Of a stretch of 64,000 nt of DNA, positions 26,710 through 36,012 are shown piece after piece. The DNA is from CBDBJR01 sp965206445. GTDB lineage: Bacteria > Pseudomonadota > Gammaproteobacteria > Arenicellales > Poriferihabitantaceae. Location: the NCBI GenBank assembly GCA_965206445.1, contig CBDBJR010000002.1, positions 1,798,001 through 1,862,000 of the forward strand, read 5' to 3'. A model generated the notes under the pieces. That model was not told where the DNA came from. It worked only from the letters and a program-made list of their open reading frames with translations, and searched no databases. The translations under genes and the position numbers were made by a program. Every line of letters begins with the position of its first letter. The stretch's first letter is position 1.

Positions 26710-27794
26710 CAGGCGCGCTCGAGATCGGCCAGCAAATGCGCCTGATGCTCGACCACCAGCGGGTCGATGATCCGATCCAGACTGCCGGACAGTACTTCAT
26801 CCAGTTTGTATAACGTCAGATTGATGCGGTGGTCGGTGACCCGGCTTTGCGGGAAGTTATAGGTGCGGATACGCTCGGATCGATCACCCGAGCCGACCAG
26901 CGATTTTCGCGTGCTGGCCTGCTGCTGCTGCTGCTCCTTCTGCTGTGCCTCCAATAAACGCGATTTCAATACCGCCATGGCGCGCGCACGATTCTTGTGC
27001 TGCGAGCGCTCATCCTGGCACTCAACCACGATGCCGCTCGGCAGGTGGGTGATGCGCACCGCAGAATCGGTTTTATTGACGTGTTGACCGCCGGCGCCGG
27101 AAGCCCGAAAAGTATCGACCTGCAAATCCACCGGCAGCAGCACAATCTCATCCATCTCATCCGCCTCCGGCATCACCGCGATGGTGCAGGCAGAAGTATG
27201 TATCCGCCCCTGGGATTCGGTTTCCGGCACCCGCTGCACCCGGTGTGCACCGGACTCGAATTTCAGCCGCGAGTAGACCCCCTGGCCTGCAATCCGCGTG
27301 ATGATTTCTTTGAAGCCGCCCTTTTCACCCTCACTGCGGCTGATCGCCTCAAACCGCCAGCCGCACAGCCCCGCATAAGCATAGTACATTTTGTACAAAT
27401 CGGCGGCAAACAGCGCGGCTTCGTCACCGCCGGTGCCGGCGCGAATCTCGAGAAAAACATTGCGCGAATCATGCGCATCCCCGGGCAGCAGCAGCCGCTG
27501 CAAGGCGTTTTCAACCTGCTGCGAACCGGCCTCCAGCTGCGGCAGCTCTGCGCGCGCCAGGTCGCGTATCGTGCCATCCGCATCCTTCAGCATCGCACGC
27601 GCCTCGTCCAATTGCCGTTGCAGCGATTGAAACTCGGCAAACACCTCGGTGATGGTTTTGATCTCCGCCAGCTCGATCGACAGCTGGCGAAACTCATGCT
27701 GCCGGGCGATCACCGCCGGGTCCGACAGCAGCGCATTGATCTCCTCATGCCGGTCGGCAATCCGGTGCAGTTTCTGCTCGGTAGAAGGGGTCAT
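26709..27794 (-). CDS. prfA: Peptide chain release factor 1
   Basis: The 361-residue protein has the peptidyl-hydrolysis loop SGAGGQHVN and the RF1 tripeptide PST just before EQKLHRIADRHEEIN only as an N-terminal chance run; the codon-recognition region lies in the central domain between GGDEAALFAADLYKMY and GGQ. It terminates translation at UAA and UAG. The ATG at 27794 gives the normal length of about 360 residues; an upstream in-frame start at 27851 would nearly abut hemA. It sits in the conserved order hemA-prfA-prmC. Confidence 0.94.
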   Translation of the reverse strand: MTPSTEQKLHRIADRHEEINALLSDPAVIARQHEFRQLSIELAEIKTITEVFAEFQSLQRQLDEARAMLKDADGTIRDLARAELPQLEAGSQQVENALQRLLLPGDAHDSRNVFLEIRAGTGGDEAALFAADLYKMYYAYAGLCGWRFEAISRSEGEKGGFKEIITRIAGQGVYSRLKFESGAHRVQRVPETESQGRIHTSACTIAVMPEADEMDEIVLLPVDLQVDTFRASGAGGQHVNKTDSAVRITHLPSGIVVECQDERSQHKNRARAMAVLKSRLLEAQQKEQQQQQASTRKSLVGSGDRSERIRTYNFPQSRVTDHRINLTLYKLDEVLSGSLDRIIDPLVVEHQAHLLADLERA

Positions 27795-27854
27795 CAATCC
27801 GGCATCCGGCTTCGCCCGCTGCGGTCGAGCGGCAATCGCAGACGCATACAACGG

Positions 27855-29102
27855 CTACAGTTTAAACAAGCGATGCGCCGCCGACAGCAGCTCGGTATCG
27901 CCGTCGATATTGGCCTGCCGGATGGCCTCGCTCGGGGCGTGGGCGAATTTATTGACCAGATTATGCGCCAGCTGGTTGACGACTTTCTGCGCCTCTTCAC
28001 CAGCCTCGATCCGGCCCAGCGCCTTTTCAATCTCCGCCTGCTTGAGCTGTTCCAGATTCCGGCGAAACCCCTTTATCGCCGGCACCGACTCGAGCGAGCG
28101 CATCCAGCGCATAAAACGCACCACCTGCAAATCGATGATGTTCTCCGCCTCCTGCGCCGCCGTTTGTCTTCTGAGCCGATTTTCCTGCACCACCTGTTGC
28201 AGGTCATCAACGGTATACAAATAGACATCACGCAGCTCCGCCACCGCCGCCTCGATATCCCGCGGCACCGCCAAATCGAGTATCAACATGGGCTTGTGCC
28301 GGCGTTTTTTCAGCGCCGTTTCGACCGTACCCTTGCCCAGTATCGGCAGCGTGCTGGCCGTAGATGACACCACGATATCGGCTGCATGAATGCGCTCGGG
28401 AATCTCGGCCAGTGCAATCGCCTGACAGCCGACCTGCTGCGCCAGATGGCGCGCTTTTTGGATCGAACGATTGGCGATAAGCATCCGCCGAACCCCGTTT
28501 TGCCAGAGATGACGCACCACCAGTTCGATCGTTTCGCCGGCCCCGATCAACAGCACCGTCTGCTCGTCCAGCGCGTCGAATACCCGTTTCGCCAGGCTGA
28601 CACCGGCGTAGGCAACCGAGACCGGATTGGCCCCGATTGCGGTATCGGTTCTCACCTGCTTGGCAACCGAAAACGCATGCTGAAACAATCGATTCAGGAT
28701 TTTTCCGGTCGCGCCGACCTCGGTGGCGGTAACAAACGCCTGTTTCATCTGCCCTAAAATCTGCGGCTCACCCACCACCATCGAATCGAGGCCGGAGGCG
28801 ACCCGAAAAGCATGCCGGACGGCAATTTCATTCGGGTAGGTATACATACTCGCCGCCAGACTGGCGCTGTCAAAACCGCTCACCTCGGACAGCCAGCGCA
28901 GCACCCATGCGGCTTCGGGCTGCGTTTGCCGACAATAGATTTCGGTGCGATTGCAGGTCGACAAAATCGCCGCCTCCTGCACCTTGTCTACCGCAATCAG
29001 ATCCTTCAACGCGGCGGATATTTCAGTCGGGGCAAAGGCGGCTTTTTCACGCAATGCGATCGAAGCCGTGGTGTGGTTCAGCCCCAGTGCGAGCAACTGC
29101 AT
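27855..29102 (-). CDS. hemA: Glutamyl-tRNA reductase
   Basis: The 415-residue protein has the catalytic cysteine C50 in ILSTCNRTE, the GLDSMVVGEPQILGQMK stretch and the NADPH-binding segment VLLIGAGETIELVVRHL. It reduces glutamyl-tRNA to glutamate-1-semialdehyde, the first committed step of C5-pathway tetrapyrrole synthesis. It heads hemA-prfA-prmC and is divergent from the TPR-lolB-ispE genes. The 195-bp divergent region shows no promoter I can defend. Confidence 0.95.
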   Translation of the reverse strand: MQLLALGLNHTTASIALREKAAFAPTEISAALKDLIAVDKVQEAAILSTCNRTEIYCRQTQPEAAWVLRWLSEVSGFDSASLAASMYTYPNEIAVRHAFRVASGLDSMVVGEPQILGQMKQAFVTATEVGATGKILNRLFQHAFSVAKQVRTDTAIGANPVSVAYAGVSLAKRVFDALDEQTVLLIGAGETIELVVRHLWQNGVRRMLIANRSIQKARHLAQQVGCQAIALAEIPERIHAADIVVSSTASTLPILGKGTVETALKKRRHKPMLILDLAVPRDIEAAVAELRDVYLYTVDDLQQVVQENRLRRQTAAQEAENIIDLQVVRFMRWMRSLESVPAIKGFRRNLEQLKQAEIEKALGRIEAGEEAQKVVNQLAHNLVNKFAHAPSEAIRQANIDGDTELLSAAHRLFKL

Positions 29103-29297
29103 AGCGGGATAAGTCCGGTTCGGAGCAAAAGGAAATTAAGCATATCGGCCACTGCGACCGTGATTTAACCACAAAGCATTCATTATATGTTCAAAACCAA
29201 CCCGTGTATGCAATCCTGTCGGCACAACGGCACTGATATTTTACCGGCAGCGCGCTAAAATAAGCCGGAAAATCAACAGATTTGATACACTTGCCGC

Positions 29298-31124
29298 ATG
29301 AAGACAGCAGCACAAACCACCCCCCCGTCGCCTGGCGGCCTGCTCAAAACCGTACCGATCATGCTCCCGGTCGGCCTGCTGTTGTTCGCCTGCGCCGGTC
29401 AGCAGAGCCCGCACAGCACCTCGGTCGGGCCGTTCGCATCCGAGGCCGGAGCGGCCAGTGCCCTCGCGCTGGACGATGCCGCGCACGGCAGCCGCTCACT
29501 CAGCCCGGAATTGCTATACGACCTTCTGGTTGCCGACATCGCCCGGCGGCGCGGCCAGCATCGCACCGCCCTGGCGGCGATGACGCGCGCGGCCGAGCGC
29601 TCACACCACCCCGGGCTGGTCAGACGGGCAATCCGCTTGGCCTTGCATACCCGGGCGTTTCACCAGGCAGTCGAATTATCCCGCCTGCTGACCGCAATCA
29701 CACCGGACGACATCCCGGCCCGGCTGATGCTGGCCAATGCGCAGCTGCAGGCCGGGCAGAGTCGGGCCGCGATTGCGCTGCTGCTCGAGCTGGCCGCCGC
29801 CCAGCCCCTCGACAGCAGCTCGGTGCTGCAGGAAATCTCGCGGCTGCTGGCGCAGAAACCGCCGGCCGACGGGGCGGAAAATGCGGCGCCCAACACCCTG
29901 CTGGACGATTTTTTGACCGCCGCCGACGCCCGGGGTGAGCTGCCGCAGTTATGGCTGACCGCCGCGTTGACCGCTTTCCGACTGGAGCAGCACGCCCGTT
30001 TTCGCAGTCTGCTGCGGCGCAGTCTGGTGCTACAGCCCGACTGGGAAGTGGCGGCGATCATGCTGCTGACCGACTTGTATGAGCGCAACGGCGACCAATA
30101 CCGGCCCTATGCCCTCGAACGGCTGCAACACTATCCCGAACAGGCCCGGTTTCGCACCCATTATGCCGCCTTACTGCTGCAACAAAGCCACACGGATGAC
30201 ACCCTCGAGCAGCTCGAAATAGTCTTGCAGCAAGGCGGCGATGTAGCGCAAGCACAGTACATCGCCGCCCTGATCTACTTCGAGCGCCTGGAATATACCC
30301 GCGCGCAGCCATTGCTGGAAAGTTTTTTGCGCACCAACCCGGACAGCGATCAGGCCCGATTGTACCTGTCTGAAATTTACCGTCAGCAGCAAGACCCGGC
30401 TGCCGCAGCGGCGCTGCTGCACGCGGTGCACTCGCCGCGCTATTATCTGGACGCGCAAATCGCGCTGGCACGCGTGAAGGCCGAACAGTCCGGGGTTGAG
30501 GCCGGCATCCGCCACCTGCAAAGCGTCGACAGCCACGACCCGCAGCAGGCCAGCCGATTGGTCTTGGAGCAGCACCTGATGCTGCGTGATTACCAACAGC
30601 CCGCACGCGCCAAGCAAGTGCTCGACCGGGCATTGGAAAAACAGCCCAACCAACCCGACTTTCTCTATAGCCGCGGCTTGCTGGCGGCAGAAATGCAGCT
30701 GCTCGAACTGCATGAACGCGATATGCGGGCCTTGATCAAAATTCAACCCGACAATGCGCATGCCTACAATGCGCTCGGCTACACGCTGGCCGACCGCACC
30801 GAGCGCTATCCAGAAGCGCTGCAACTGATCACCAAAGCCCTGGAGCTGATGCCGGACAGCCCGTTCATTCTCGACAGCATGGGCTGGCTGCAATATCGGC
30901 TTGGCGACTATCCGACCGCCATCCGGTTTTTGCGCCGCGCGCTCGCGCTGAAAAAAGACGTTGAGATTGCCGCCCATCTGGGAGAAGCCCTGTGGGTCAT
31001 CGGCAAAAAGCAGGAAGCGCACCAGATCTGGGCCATGGGGCGCGACTGGAGCCCGGACAGTACCCTGATAATCGACACCATCAACCGGCTGACAAAAAAA
31101 GATCGGACGCCCGGCACGACATAA
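29298..31124 (+). CDS. TPR-repeat lipoprotein upstream of lolB
   Basis: The 608-residue protein begins with a signal segment ending in a lipobox-like LLLFAC with candidate lipidated C32. The rest is helical tetratricopeptide repeats, for example NAHAYNALGYTLADRTERYP and PFILDSMGWLQYRLGDYPTA near the C-terminus. It probably sits at the periplasmic face of a membrane as a scaffold. A TPR protein between hemA and lolB is a recurrent arrangement in gammaproteobacteria. It starts 14 bp before lolB, so the two should be co-expressed with ispE. Confidence 0.82.
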   Translation: MKTAAQTTPPSPGGLLKTVPIMLPVGLLLFACAGQQSPHSTSVGPFASEAGAASALALDDAAHGSRSLSPELLYDLLVADIARRRGQHRTALAAMTRAAERSHHPGLVRRAIRLALHTRAFHQAVELSRLLTAITPDDIPARLMLANAQLQAGQSRAAIALLLELAAAQPLDSSSVLQEISRLLAQKPPADGAENAAPNTLLDDFLTAADARGELPQLWLTAALTAFRLEQHARFRSLLRRSLVLQPDWEVAAIMLLTDLYERNGDQYRPYALERLQHYPEQARFRTHYAALLLQQSHTDDTLEQLEIVLQQGGDVAQAQYIAALIYFERLEYTRAQPLLESFLRTNPDSDQARLYLSEIYRQQQDPAAAAALLHAVHSPRYYLDAQIALARVKAEQSGVEAGIRHLQSVDSHDPQQASRLVLEQHLMLRDYQQPARAKQVLDRALEKQPNQPDFLYSRGLLAAEMQLLELHERDMRALIKIQPDNAHAYNALGYTLADRTERYPEALQLITKALELMPDSPFILDSMGWLQYRLGDYPTAIRFLRRALALKKDVEIAAHLGEALWVIGKKQEAHQIWAMGRDWSPDSTLIIDTINRLTKKDRTPGTT

Positions 31125-31137
31125 CAACCTGCCTGCC

Positions 31138-31869
31138 ATGTCCGTCCATCATCCGCCGGCGGCGCCCAGACAGACCGCCGCCCTTGCCTGCTGCCTGCTC
31201 GCCGTCGGGCTGAGTATGTTGTCCGGCTGCGCCACCCCGCCACCGTCGCCGGCCAGCGCGAACCACCTGCTCTGGCAGCAAAAACAGCGGCTACTGGTGG
31301 ATATGCACAGCTGGAAACTGAAAGGCAAAATCGGCGTGAAAACCGATAAAAAAGCCGGCTCGGCGACCCTGCTATGGGACTTCATGCCGGGTCGTCAGCG
31401 GATCGATCTGTATGGCCCGTTTGGCGGCGGTCGCGTAAAAATCACCGCCAACCGGCGCACTGCGATGCTCAAAGACAGCAAAGGCCGCATCATCGAAGGG
31501 CCAACGGCGGACGCGGTGCTGTTCATCCGGCTGGGCTGGCGCATTCCGTTTGCGCAAATGACGTTTTGGAGCCGCGGGCTGCCGGGCAGCCGGGCAACCG
31601 ATCTGGTTATCGACGCAAAAGGCCGCCTCAAACAGCTCAAGCAGGGCAATTGGCTGGTGACCTACCGGAATTACCGCACGGTGACGGCAATCGAAAACGC
31701 GCAGCCGGTGACGGTTGAATTGCCGCGCAAACTCACCATCGAGGCGCTGCCCGGACGCCTCGACCTCTATTCGGACCAGGGTGAATCCCTTGGCGACCGG
31801 CTGCGCATCACGGTGATATTCAACCGCTGGTGGGAGGTTCGAGTTGGCGGCGACCGGCACCCCGAGTGA
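31138..31869 (+). CDS. lolB: Outer-membrane lipoprotein insertion factor LolB
   Basis: The 243-residue lipoprotein has signal lipobox LSGC with C31, followed by HSWKLKGKIGVK and RQRIDLYGPFGGGRVKI, the LolB beta-barrel start. LolB receives lipoproteins from LolA and places them in the outer membrane. It lies between the TPR lipoprotein and ispE, its normal place. Its TGA overlaps a GTG of ispE (GTGA). Confidence 0.9.
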   Translation: MSVHHPPAAPRQTAALACCLLAVGLSMLSGCATPPPSPASANHLLWQQKQRLLVDMHSWKLKGKIGVKTDKKAGSATLLWDFMPGRQRIDLYGPFGGGRVKITANRRTAMLKDSKGRIIEGPTADAVLFIRLGWRIPFAQMTFWSRGLPGSRATDLVIDAKGRLKQLKQGNWLVTYRNYRTVTAIENAQPVTVELPRKLTIEALPGRLDLYSDQGESLGDRLRITVIFNRWWEVRVGGDRHPE

Positions 31870-32792
31870 GCCGCGAGAGGCAACCACTGCACGCTGACAG
31901 CAACGCCGTGAGGGCAGAGCCGGGTGAATTGTGGCTGCCGGCGCCGGCCAAGATCAACCTGTTTCTGCATGTCCTGGGGCGGCGCCCGGACGGCTACCAT
32001 CGGCTGCAAACGCTGTACCAGTTTTTGCATTTCGCCGATCAGCTGCATTTCAAGCTGACTACAAAACCCGGCATCCGGCGGATCGATCTACACCCTTATG
32101 CGCTGCCGGCCGAGGATTTGATCATGCGGGCGGCGACCCGATTGAACGGCTTGCGCCGGCCAGCCGAGCAAGCCGCCGGCGGAGTGGAAATCCGGCTGCA
32201 AAAAGCCATCCCCCCCGGCACCGGCATCGGCGGCGGCAGCTCGAATGCGGCGACCACGCTGATCGGCTTGAATCGGTTATGGAACCTGCAACTCGAACGC
32301 AATCAACTGATGCAGATTGGGCTGGAGCTGGGCGCCGACGTACCGGTATTTCTGTTCGGCCATGCCGCCTGGGGCGACGGCATCGGTGAGCGGCTGCAAC
32401 CCTGCGCACCCGATGAAAGCTGGTACTGCCTGCTGCTGCCGCCAGTGGCGGTGTCGACCGCCGCCATTTTCGCCTGCCCGACGCTGTGCCGCAGCCATGC
32501 GCCGGTCAGTTGGCAGGATTATCTGCGCGGCACCTGCGGCAACGATTTGCAAGCAGTCACCTGCGCGCGCTATCCGCAGGTTGCCGCCGGGTTGGAATTG
32601 TTATCGGCGTTTGGCCCGGCGCGCATGAGCGGCAGCGGCTCGGGCCTGTTTTTGCGCTGCGCCGACCAGCCGGCGGCCCGGCGCATCGCCGCACAAATCC
32701 CGCCCGCCTATCGGCCAATGGCGGTCAAAAGCGGCAACCGGCACCCGCTGGCGGAGCCGGTCGATACCCCACCACACCACAGCCACCGGTAG
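31866..32792 (+). CDS. ispE: 4-diphosphocytidyl-2-C-methyl-D-erythritol kinase
   Basis: This GHMP kinase has LPAPAKINLFLHVLGRRPDG near its N-terminus, the ATP loop IPPGTGIGGGSSNAATTL and the C-terminal MSGSGSGLF. It phosphorylates CDP-methylerythritol in the MEP isoprenoid pathway. The start is uncertain. GTG at 31866 gives the classical GTGA overlap with lolB and 308 residues. GTG at 31908 gives a more usual N-terminus, with a short lead before PAPAK. A GTG at 31830 inside lolB is less likely. Confidence 0.92.
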   Translation: MSRERQPLHADSNAVRAEPGELWLPAPAKINLFLHVLGRRPDGYHRLQTLYQFLHFADQLHFKLTTKPGIRRIDLHPYALPAEDLIMRAATRLNGLRRPAEQAAGGVEIRLQKAIPPGTGIGGGSSNAATTLIGLNRLWNLQLERNQLMQIGLELGADVPVFLFGHAAWGDGIGERLQPCAPDESWYCLLLPPVAVSTAAIFACPTLCRSHAPVSWQDYLRGTCGNDLQAVTCARYPQVAAGLELLSAFGPARMSGSGSGLFLRCADQPAARRIAAQIPPAYRPMAVKSGNRHPLAEPVDTPPHHSHR

Positions 32793-32797
32793 CGCAC

Positions 32798-33763
32798 TCA
32801 ACCCGCCACCGTTTCGCCCAGCTTGTGTCTGCATACGTACAGACAAATCATTTCATACGCCAGCGTCGCCCCCAGCAGCGCGGTGATTTCGCCGCTGTCA
32901 TAGGGCGGCGAAACCTCCACCACATCCATCCCAATCAGATTGATGCCGCGCAACGAGCGCAGCGTTTGCAGTGCCTGCGCCGAACTCAACCCACCGCACA
33001 CCGGCGTGCCGGTACCCGGCGCAAATGCCGGGTCAACGCAATCGATATCGAAGGTCAGGTAGGTTTTCCGATTGCCGATAATTTCCTTGATCCGGCGCGC
33101 CAATGACTCGGTATCATGCCGATGCACCCAGTTGGCATCGAGAATATGCAGGCCCATGGTGTTGTCATTGGTGGTGCGTATCCCCACCTGCACCGACGCC
33201 GCCGTTTCGATCAGCCCCTCTTTGACCGCATGATAAAACATCGTGCCGTGGTCGATGCGCCCCTCGGTATCCTCCCAGGTATCGGTATGCGCGTCAAAAT
33301 GCAGCAGCGACAGCGGGCCATGCCGGCGCACATGGGCGCGCAATAACGGCAGCGTCAAAAAGTGATCGCCGCCCAGAGACAGCAAGGCGCAATTTTGCTC
33401 GAGAATCGTGCGCGCATGCTGCTCGATGGTCGCCGGCACCAACTCGGGGCGGCCGTGGTCAAACCAGCAATCGCCATAATCGACGGTTTTGAGTTTCTCA
33501 AACGCATCGAATTCCCACGGCCAGTTACGCTCCCAGGCCAGATCCGCCGAAGCGGCCCGTATCGCCCGCGGACCAAAACGGCAACCCGGCCGATTGGTGG
33601 TGGCGGTATCAAACGGGATGCCGGTAACCGCCAGCTCGGCCTGTGACAGATCTTTTGAATACGGCCGGCGGGCAAAGCTGAGCGCCCCGCTATAGGTCGG
33701 TTCCGGGGACACGCCGCCGGGCTGTTTTCTGGTAAACGCCAGATCGATCGCATCATTCTTCAT
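32798..33763 (-). CDS. speB: Agmatinase / ureohydrolase
   Basis: The 321-residue ureohydrolase has the manganese ligands in SLGGDHFLTLPL (H134), LLHFDAHTDTW (D157, H159, D161) and TFDIDCVDPAFAPGTGTP. Agmatinases release urea from agmatine to make putrescine; other members act on arginine or guanidino acids. The SpeB assignment is by overall resemblance. The ATG at 33763 gives the family length, and the upstream reading is not needed. It converges with ispE at a 5-bp gap. Confidence 0.85.
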   Translation of the reverse strand: MKNDAIDLAFTRKQPGGVSPEPTYSGALSFARRPYSKDLSQAELAVTGIPFDTATTNRPGCRFGPRAIRAASADLAWERNWPWEFDAFEKLKTVDYGDCWFDHGRPELVPATIEQHARTILEQNCALLSLGGDHFLTLPLLRAHVRRHGPLSLLHFDAHTDTWEDTEGRIDHGTMFYHAVKEGLIETAASVQVGIRTTNDNTMGLHILDANWVHRHDTESLARRIKEIIGNRKTYLTFDIDCVDPAFAPGTGTPVCGGLSSAQALQTLRSLRGINLIGMDVVEVSPPYDSGEITALLGATLAYEMICLYVCRHKLGETVAG

Positions 33764-33799
33764 AGGCCAGCCGACTCCTGCAAGGCAGAGTGAATTGGT

Positions 33800-33829
33800 G
33801 GAAAAAGGGGGTATGATTATACTTTTTCC
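33800..33829 (-). promoter_or_regulatory. Inverted repeat over a -10 box upstream of speB
   Basis: On the minus strand a TATAAT lies at 33821-33816, about 53 bp before speB. It sits inside the loop of the perfect inverted repeat GGAAAAAG (33800-33807) and CTTTTTCC (33822-33829). This could be an operator over the promoter or a chance hairpin. No clear -35 is present. Confidence 0.35.
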
Positions 33830-34004
33830 CAGGCCGGCTTCCCAGCCGGTGTACGGGTCGGTGAATGCACCCCGGAAATGCACCCGGCGGCTTAACCGGA
33901 GAGAGCACCCCCATCTTCCCCTGAGGGAAAGCGAAGAAGTCGGTGAATGCGCTCAGGGGTTGAATTGGCCGGTTTGAACAGTGGCTTGAAAAGTCAGGTT
34001 ATCC

Positions 34005-34010
34005 TATAAT
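34005..34010 (+). promoter_or_regulatory. Possible -10 box for the tRNA-Gln/prs transcript
   Basis: A perfect TATAAT occurs 205 bp before the tRNA; a -35 is not clear. The gap 33764-34214 otherwise holds two copies of GTCGGTGAATGC (near 33857 and 33940), short GC-rich palindromes and no gene. Confidence 0.35.
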
Positions 34011-34214
34011 GCGCAACGGGCCGAAACAGGCCGATATGCCGGTTTTGCCGATATGCCTGTTTTAATGTTGTCAATGTTGTTTTCCCGGTGTAAACCGTTT
34101 GCCCGGATGAGGCAGACACCCGCTATCCCGGGCGTGCAGCGCCCGGCGGCCGGTCGGCGATAGACCGACAACCCATAGCGATCAGATTGTTACGCGCAAC
34201 TTCGGATAGAAAAT

Positions 34215-34291
34215 TGGGGTGTAGCCAAGTGGCCTAAGGCACCGGATTTTGATTCCGGCATTCGGAGGTTCGAATCCTCCCACCCCAGCCA
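34215..34291 (+). tRNA. tRNA-Gln (anticodon TTG)
   Basis: The acceptor stem TGGGGTG pairs with CACCCCA. The anticodon stem CCGGA/TCCGG encloses TTTTGAT with anticodon TTG, and the T arm GGAGG/CCTCC encloses TTCGAAT. The CCA end is encoded (34289-34291). It reads CAA (and by wobble CAG) glutamine codons and lies 19 bp before prs. Confidence 0.96.
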
Positions 34292-34310
34292 ACCAGCCGC
34301 AAACCGACCG

Positions 34311-35261
34311 ATGGCACTAGAAAATCTCGCTATATTTACCGGCAATGCCAATCCCGCCCTGGCGCGTGAGGTCGTACACTACCTCGGGCTGCCGCTGGGC
34401 AAATGCCTGGTCGGCAAATTCAGTGACGGGGAAATCAATGTCGAAATCATGGAGAACGTGCGCGGCCATGATGTTTTTATTATTCAGCCGACCTGCAATC
34501 CGAGTAACGACAATCTGATGGAATTGCTGGTGATGGCGGATGCATTGAAACGCTCATCGGCAGCGCGCATTACCGCGGTGATTCCGTACTTTGGCTATGC
34601 CCGCCAGGATCGCCGGCCACGCACCGCCCGGGTCGCGATTTCGGCCAAACTGGTGGCGTCGATGATCGGCGTGGCCGGTGCCGACCGGGTGCTGACGATT
34701 GATTTGCACGCGGATCAAATCCAGGGGTTTTTTGACATCCCGACCGATAATATCTACGGTTCGCCGGTGCTGATGAGCGAGCTATGGCGCAAACGATTGC
34801 CCAATCCGACGGTGGTGTCGCCCGACGTTGGCGGCGTGATTCGCGCCCGGGCAATGGCCAAACAACTGGAAACCGACCTGGCGATTATCGACAAACGCCG
34901 GCCAAAATCGAATGAGGCCAAGGTGATGCATATCATTGGCGAGGTGGAAGGCAAATCCTGCATCCTGATTGACGATATGGTTGATACGGCGAATACCCTG
35001 TGCGAGGCCGCGCGGGCGTTGAAGCAGCACGGTGCGGTCAAAGTGCTGGCGTCGTGCACGCACCCGGTGCTGTCGGGCTCGGCAATTGAGCGCATCGACG
35101 CCTCCGAGCTGGACGAGGTGCTGGTGACCAATTCCATCCCGCTGCACGACAAGGCCCGCAGCAGCCCAAAAATTACCCAGCTCAGCATCGCTGAGTTGTT
35201 AGCGGAATCGATTCGACGAATCTGGTCGGGGGATTCTATCAGCAACCTGTTTATTGACTAA
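34311..35261 (+). CDS. prs: Ribose-phosphate pyrophosphokinase
   Basis: The 316-residue protein has the PRPP synthetase elements YFGYARQDR, VLTIDLHADQIQGFF and the PRPP-binding loop CILIDDMVDTANTL. It makes PRPP from ribose 5-phosphate and ATP for nucleotide, histidine, tryptophan and NAD synthesis. It is full length, lies just after tRNA-Gln and is followed 43 bp later by rplY, the common gammaproteobacterial order. Confidence 0.96.
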   Translation: MALENLAIFTGNANPALAREVVHYLGLPLGKCLVGKFSDGEINVEIMENVRGHDVFIIQPTCNPSNDNLMELLVMADALKRSSAARITAVIPYFGYARQDRRPRTARVAISAKLVASMIGVAGADRVLTIDLHADQIQGFFDIPTDNIYGSPVLMSELWRKRLPNPTVVSPDVGGVIRARAMAKQLETDLAIIDKRRPKSNEAKVMHIIGEVEGKSCILIDDMVDTANTLCEAARALKQHGAVKVLASCTHPVLSGSAIERIDASELDEVLVTNSIPLHDKARSSPKITQLSIAELLAESIRRIWSGDSISNLFID

Positions 35262-35304
35262 CCGATCTAACAGCATCCAATATTTATCAACCCGGAGTAG
35301 GAAA

Positions 35305-35958
35305 ATGAGTGACCAATTCGAGCTGATTGCCCGGCGACGCGCCCGTTCAGGGAGCAACCTGGTAAGAAGATTACGCCGTGAAGGCGATGTGCCGGCGGTT
35401 TTGTACGGCGGCGGCAAAGAAAATATCAGCATCGCCATCAACCACGACGTGCTGTACCACAGCCTGAGAAAGGAGGCGTTTCATTCGGCGATTATTATTA
35501 TCAACACCGATAACAACAAGGAGCGGGCGATTTTGCGCGCGGTGCAGCGGCACCCGTACGGCATCCATATCCTGCACGCCGACTTTCAGCGCATTGACGA
35601 CACCAAGGCGTTGACGATGTCGCTGCCGCTGCACTTTCTGGGCGAGGAGGACTGTGTTGGCGTCAAAATCAGCGGCGGGATTCTGTCGCATTTGATGAAT
35701 GAAGTGGAAATCACCTGCCTGCCGAAGGCGCTGCCGGAAGCGCTGGAACTGGACGTCACCCAGCTGAACGTCAACGAGTCGCTACACCTGTCCGACATTC
35801 TGCTGCCTGACGGGGTCAGCATTACCTCATTGCTGCACGGCGACGAGAAAGAGCACGACCATGCAGTGGTGGCGGTGCTGCCGCCCAAAGTGGCCGCCGA
35901 ACCGGAGGCGCTGGCGGCCGAACAGGCGGACCCAGACGCCGCCGAGACAGCCCAATAG
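35305..35958 (+). CDS. rplY: 50S ribosomal protein bL25, long CTC form
   Basis: The 217-residue protein starts MSDQFELIARRRARSGSNLV after a GGAG ribosome binding site. It combines the N-terminal 5S rRNA-binding L25 domain (about residues 1-95) with the C-terminal TL5/CTC beta domain (VEITCLPKALPEALELDV). It binds 5S rRNA in the large subunit, and the long form is linked to general stress in other bacteria. An upstream start at 35254 would overlap prs and lacks a site. A tail rich in Ala and Glu ends the protein. Confidence 0.93.
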   Translation: MSDQFELIARRRARSGSNLVRRLRREGDVPAVLYGGGKENISIAINHDVLYHSLRKEAFHSAIIIINTDNNKERAILRAVQRHPYGIHILHADFQRIDDTKALTMSLPLHFLGEEDCVGVKISGGILSHLMNEVEITCLPKALPEALELDVTQLNVNESLHLSDILLPDGVSITSLLHGDEKEHDHAVVAVLPPKVAAEPEALAAEQADPDAAETAQ

Positions 35959-36012
35959 CCGGCCGATTTCTATCGACCGCCGCGGCTACCGGTCAAGCGT
36001 GAGCACAACCCA

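Noticed and set aside
26997..28367. 456-codon plus-strand ORF opposite prfA and hemA
   Set aside because: It is a GC-rich antisense shadow; prfA and hemA are unmistakable on the other strand.
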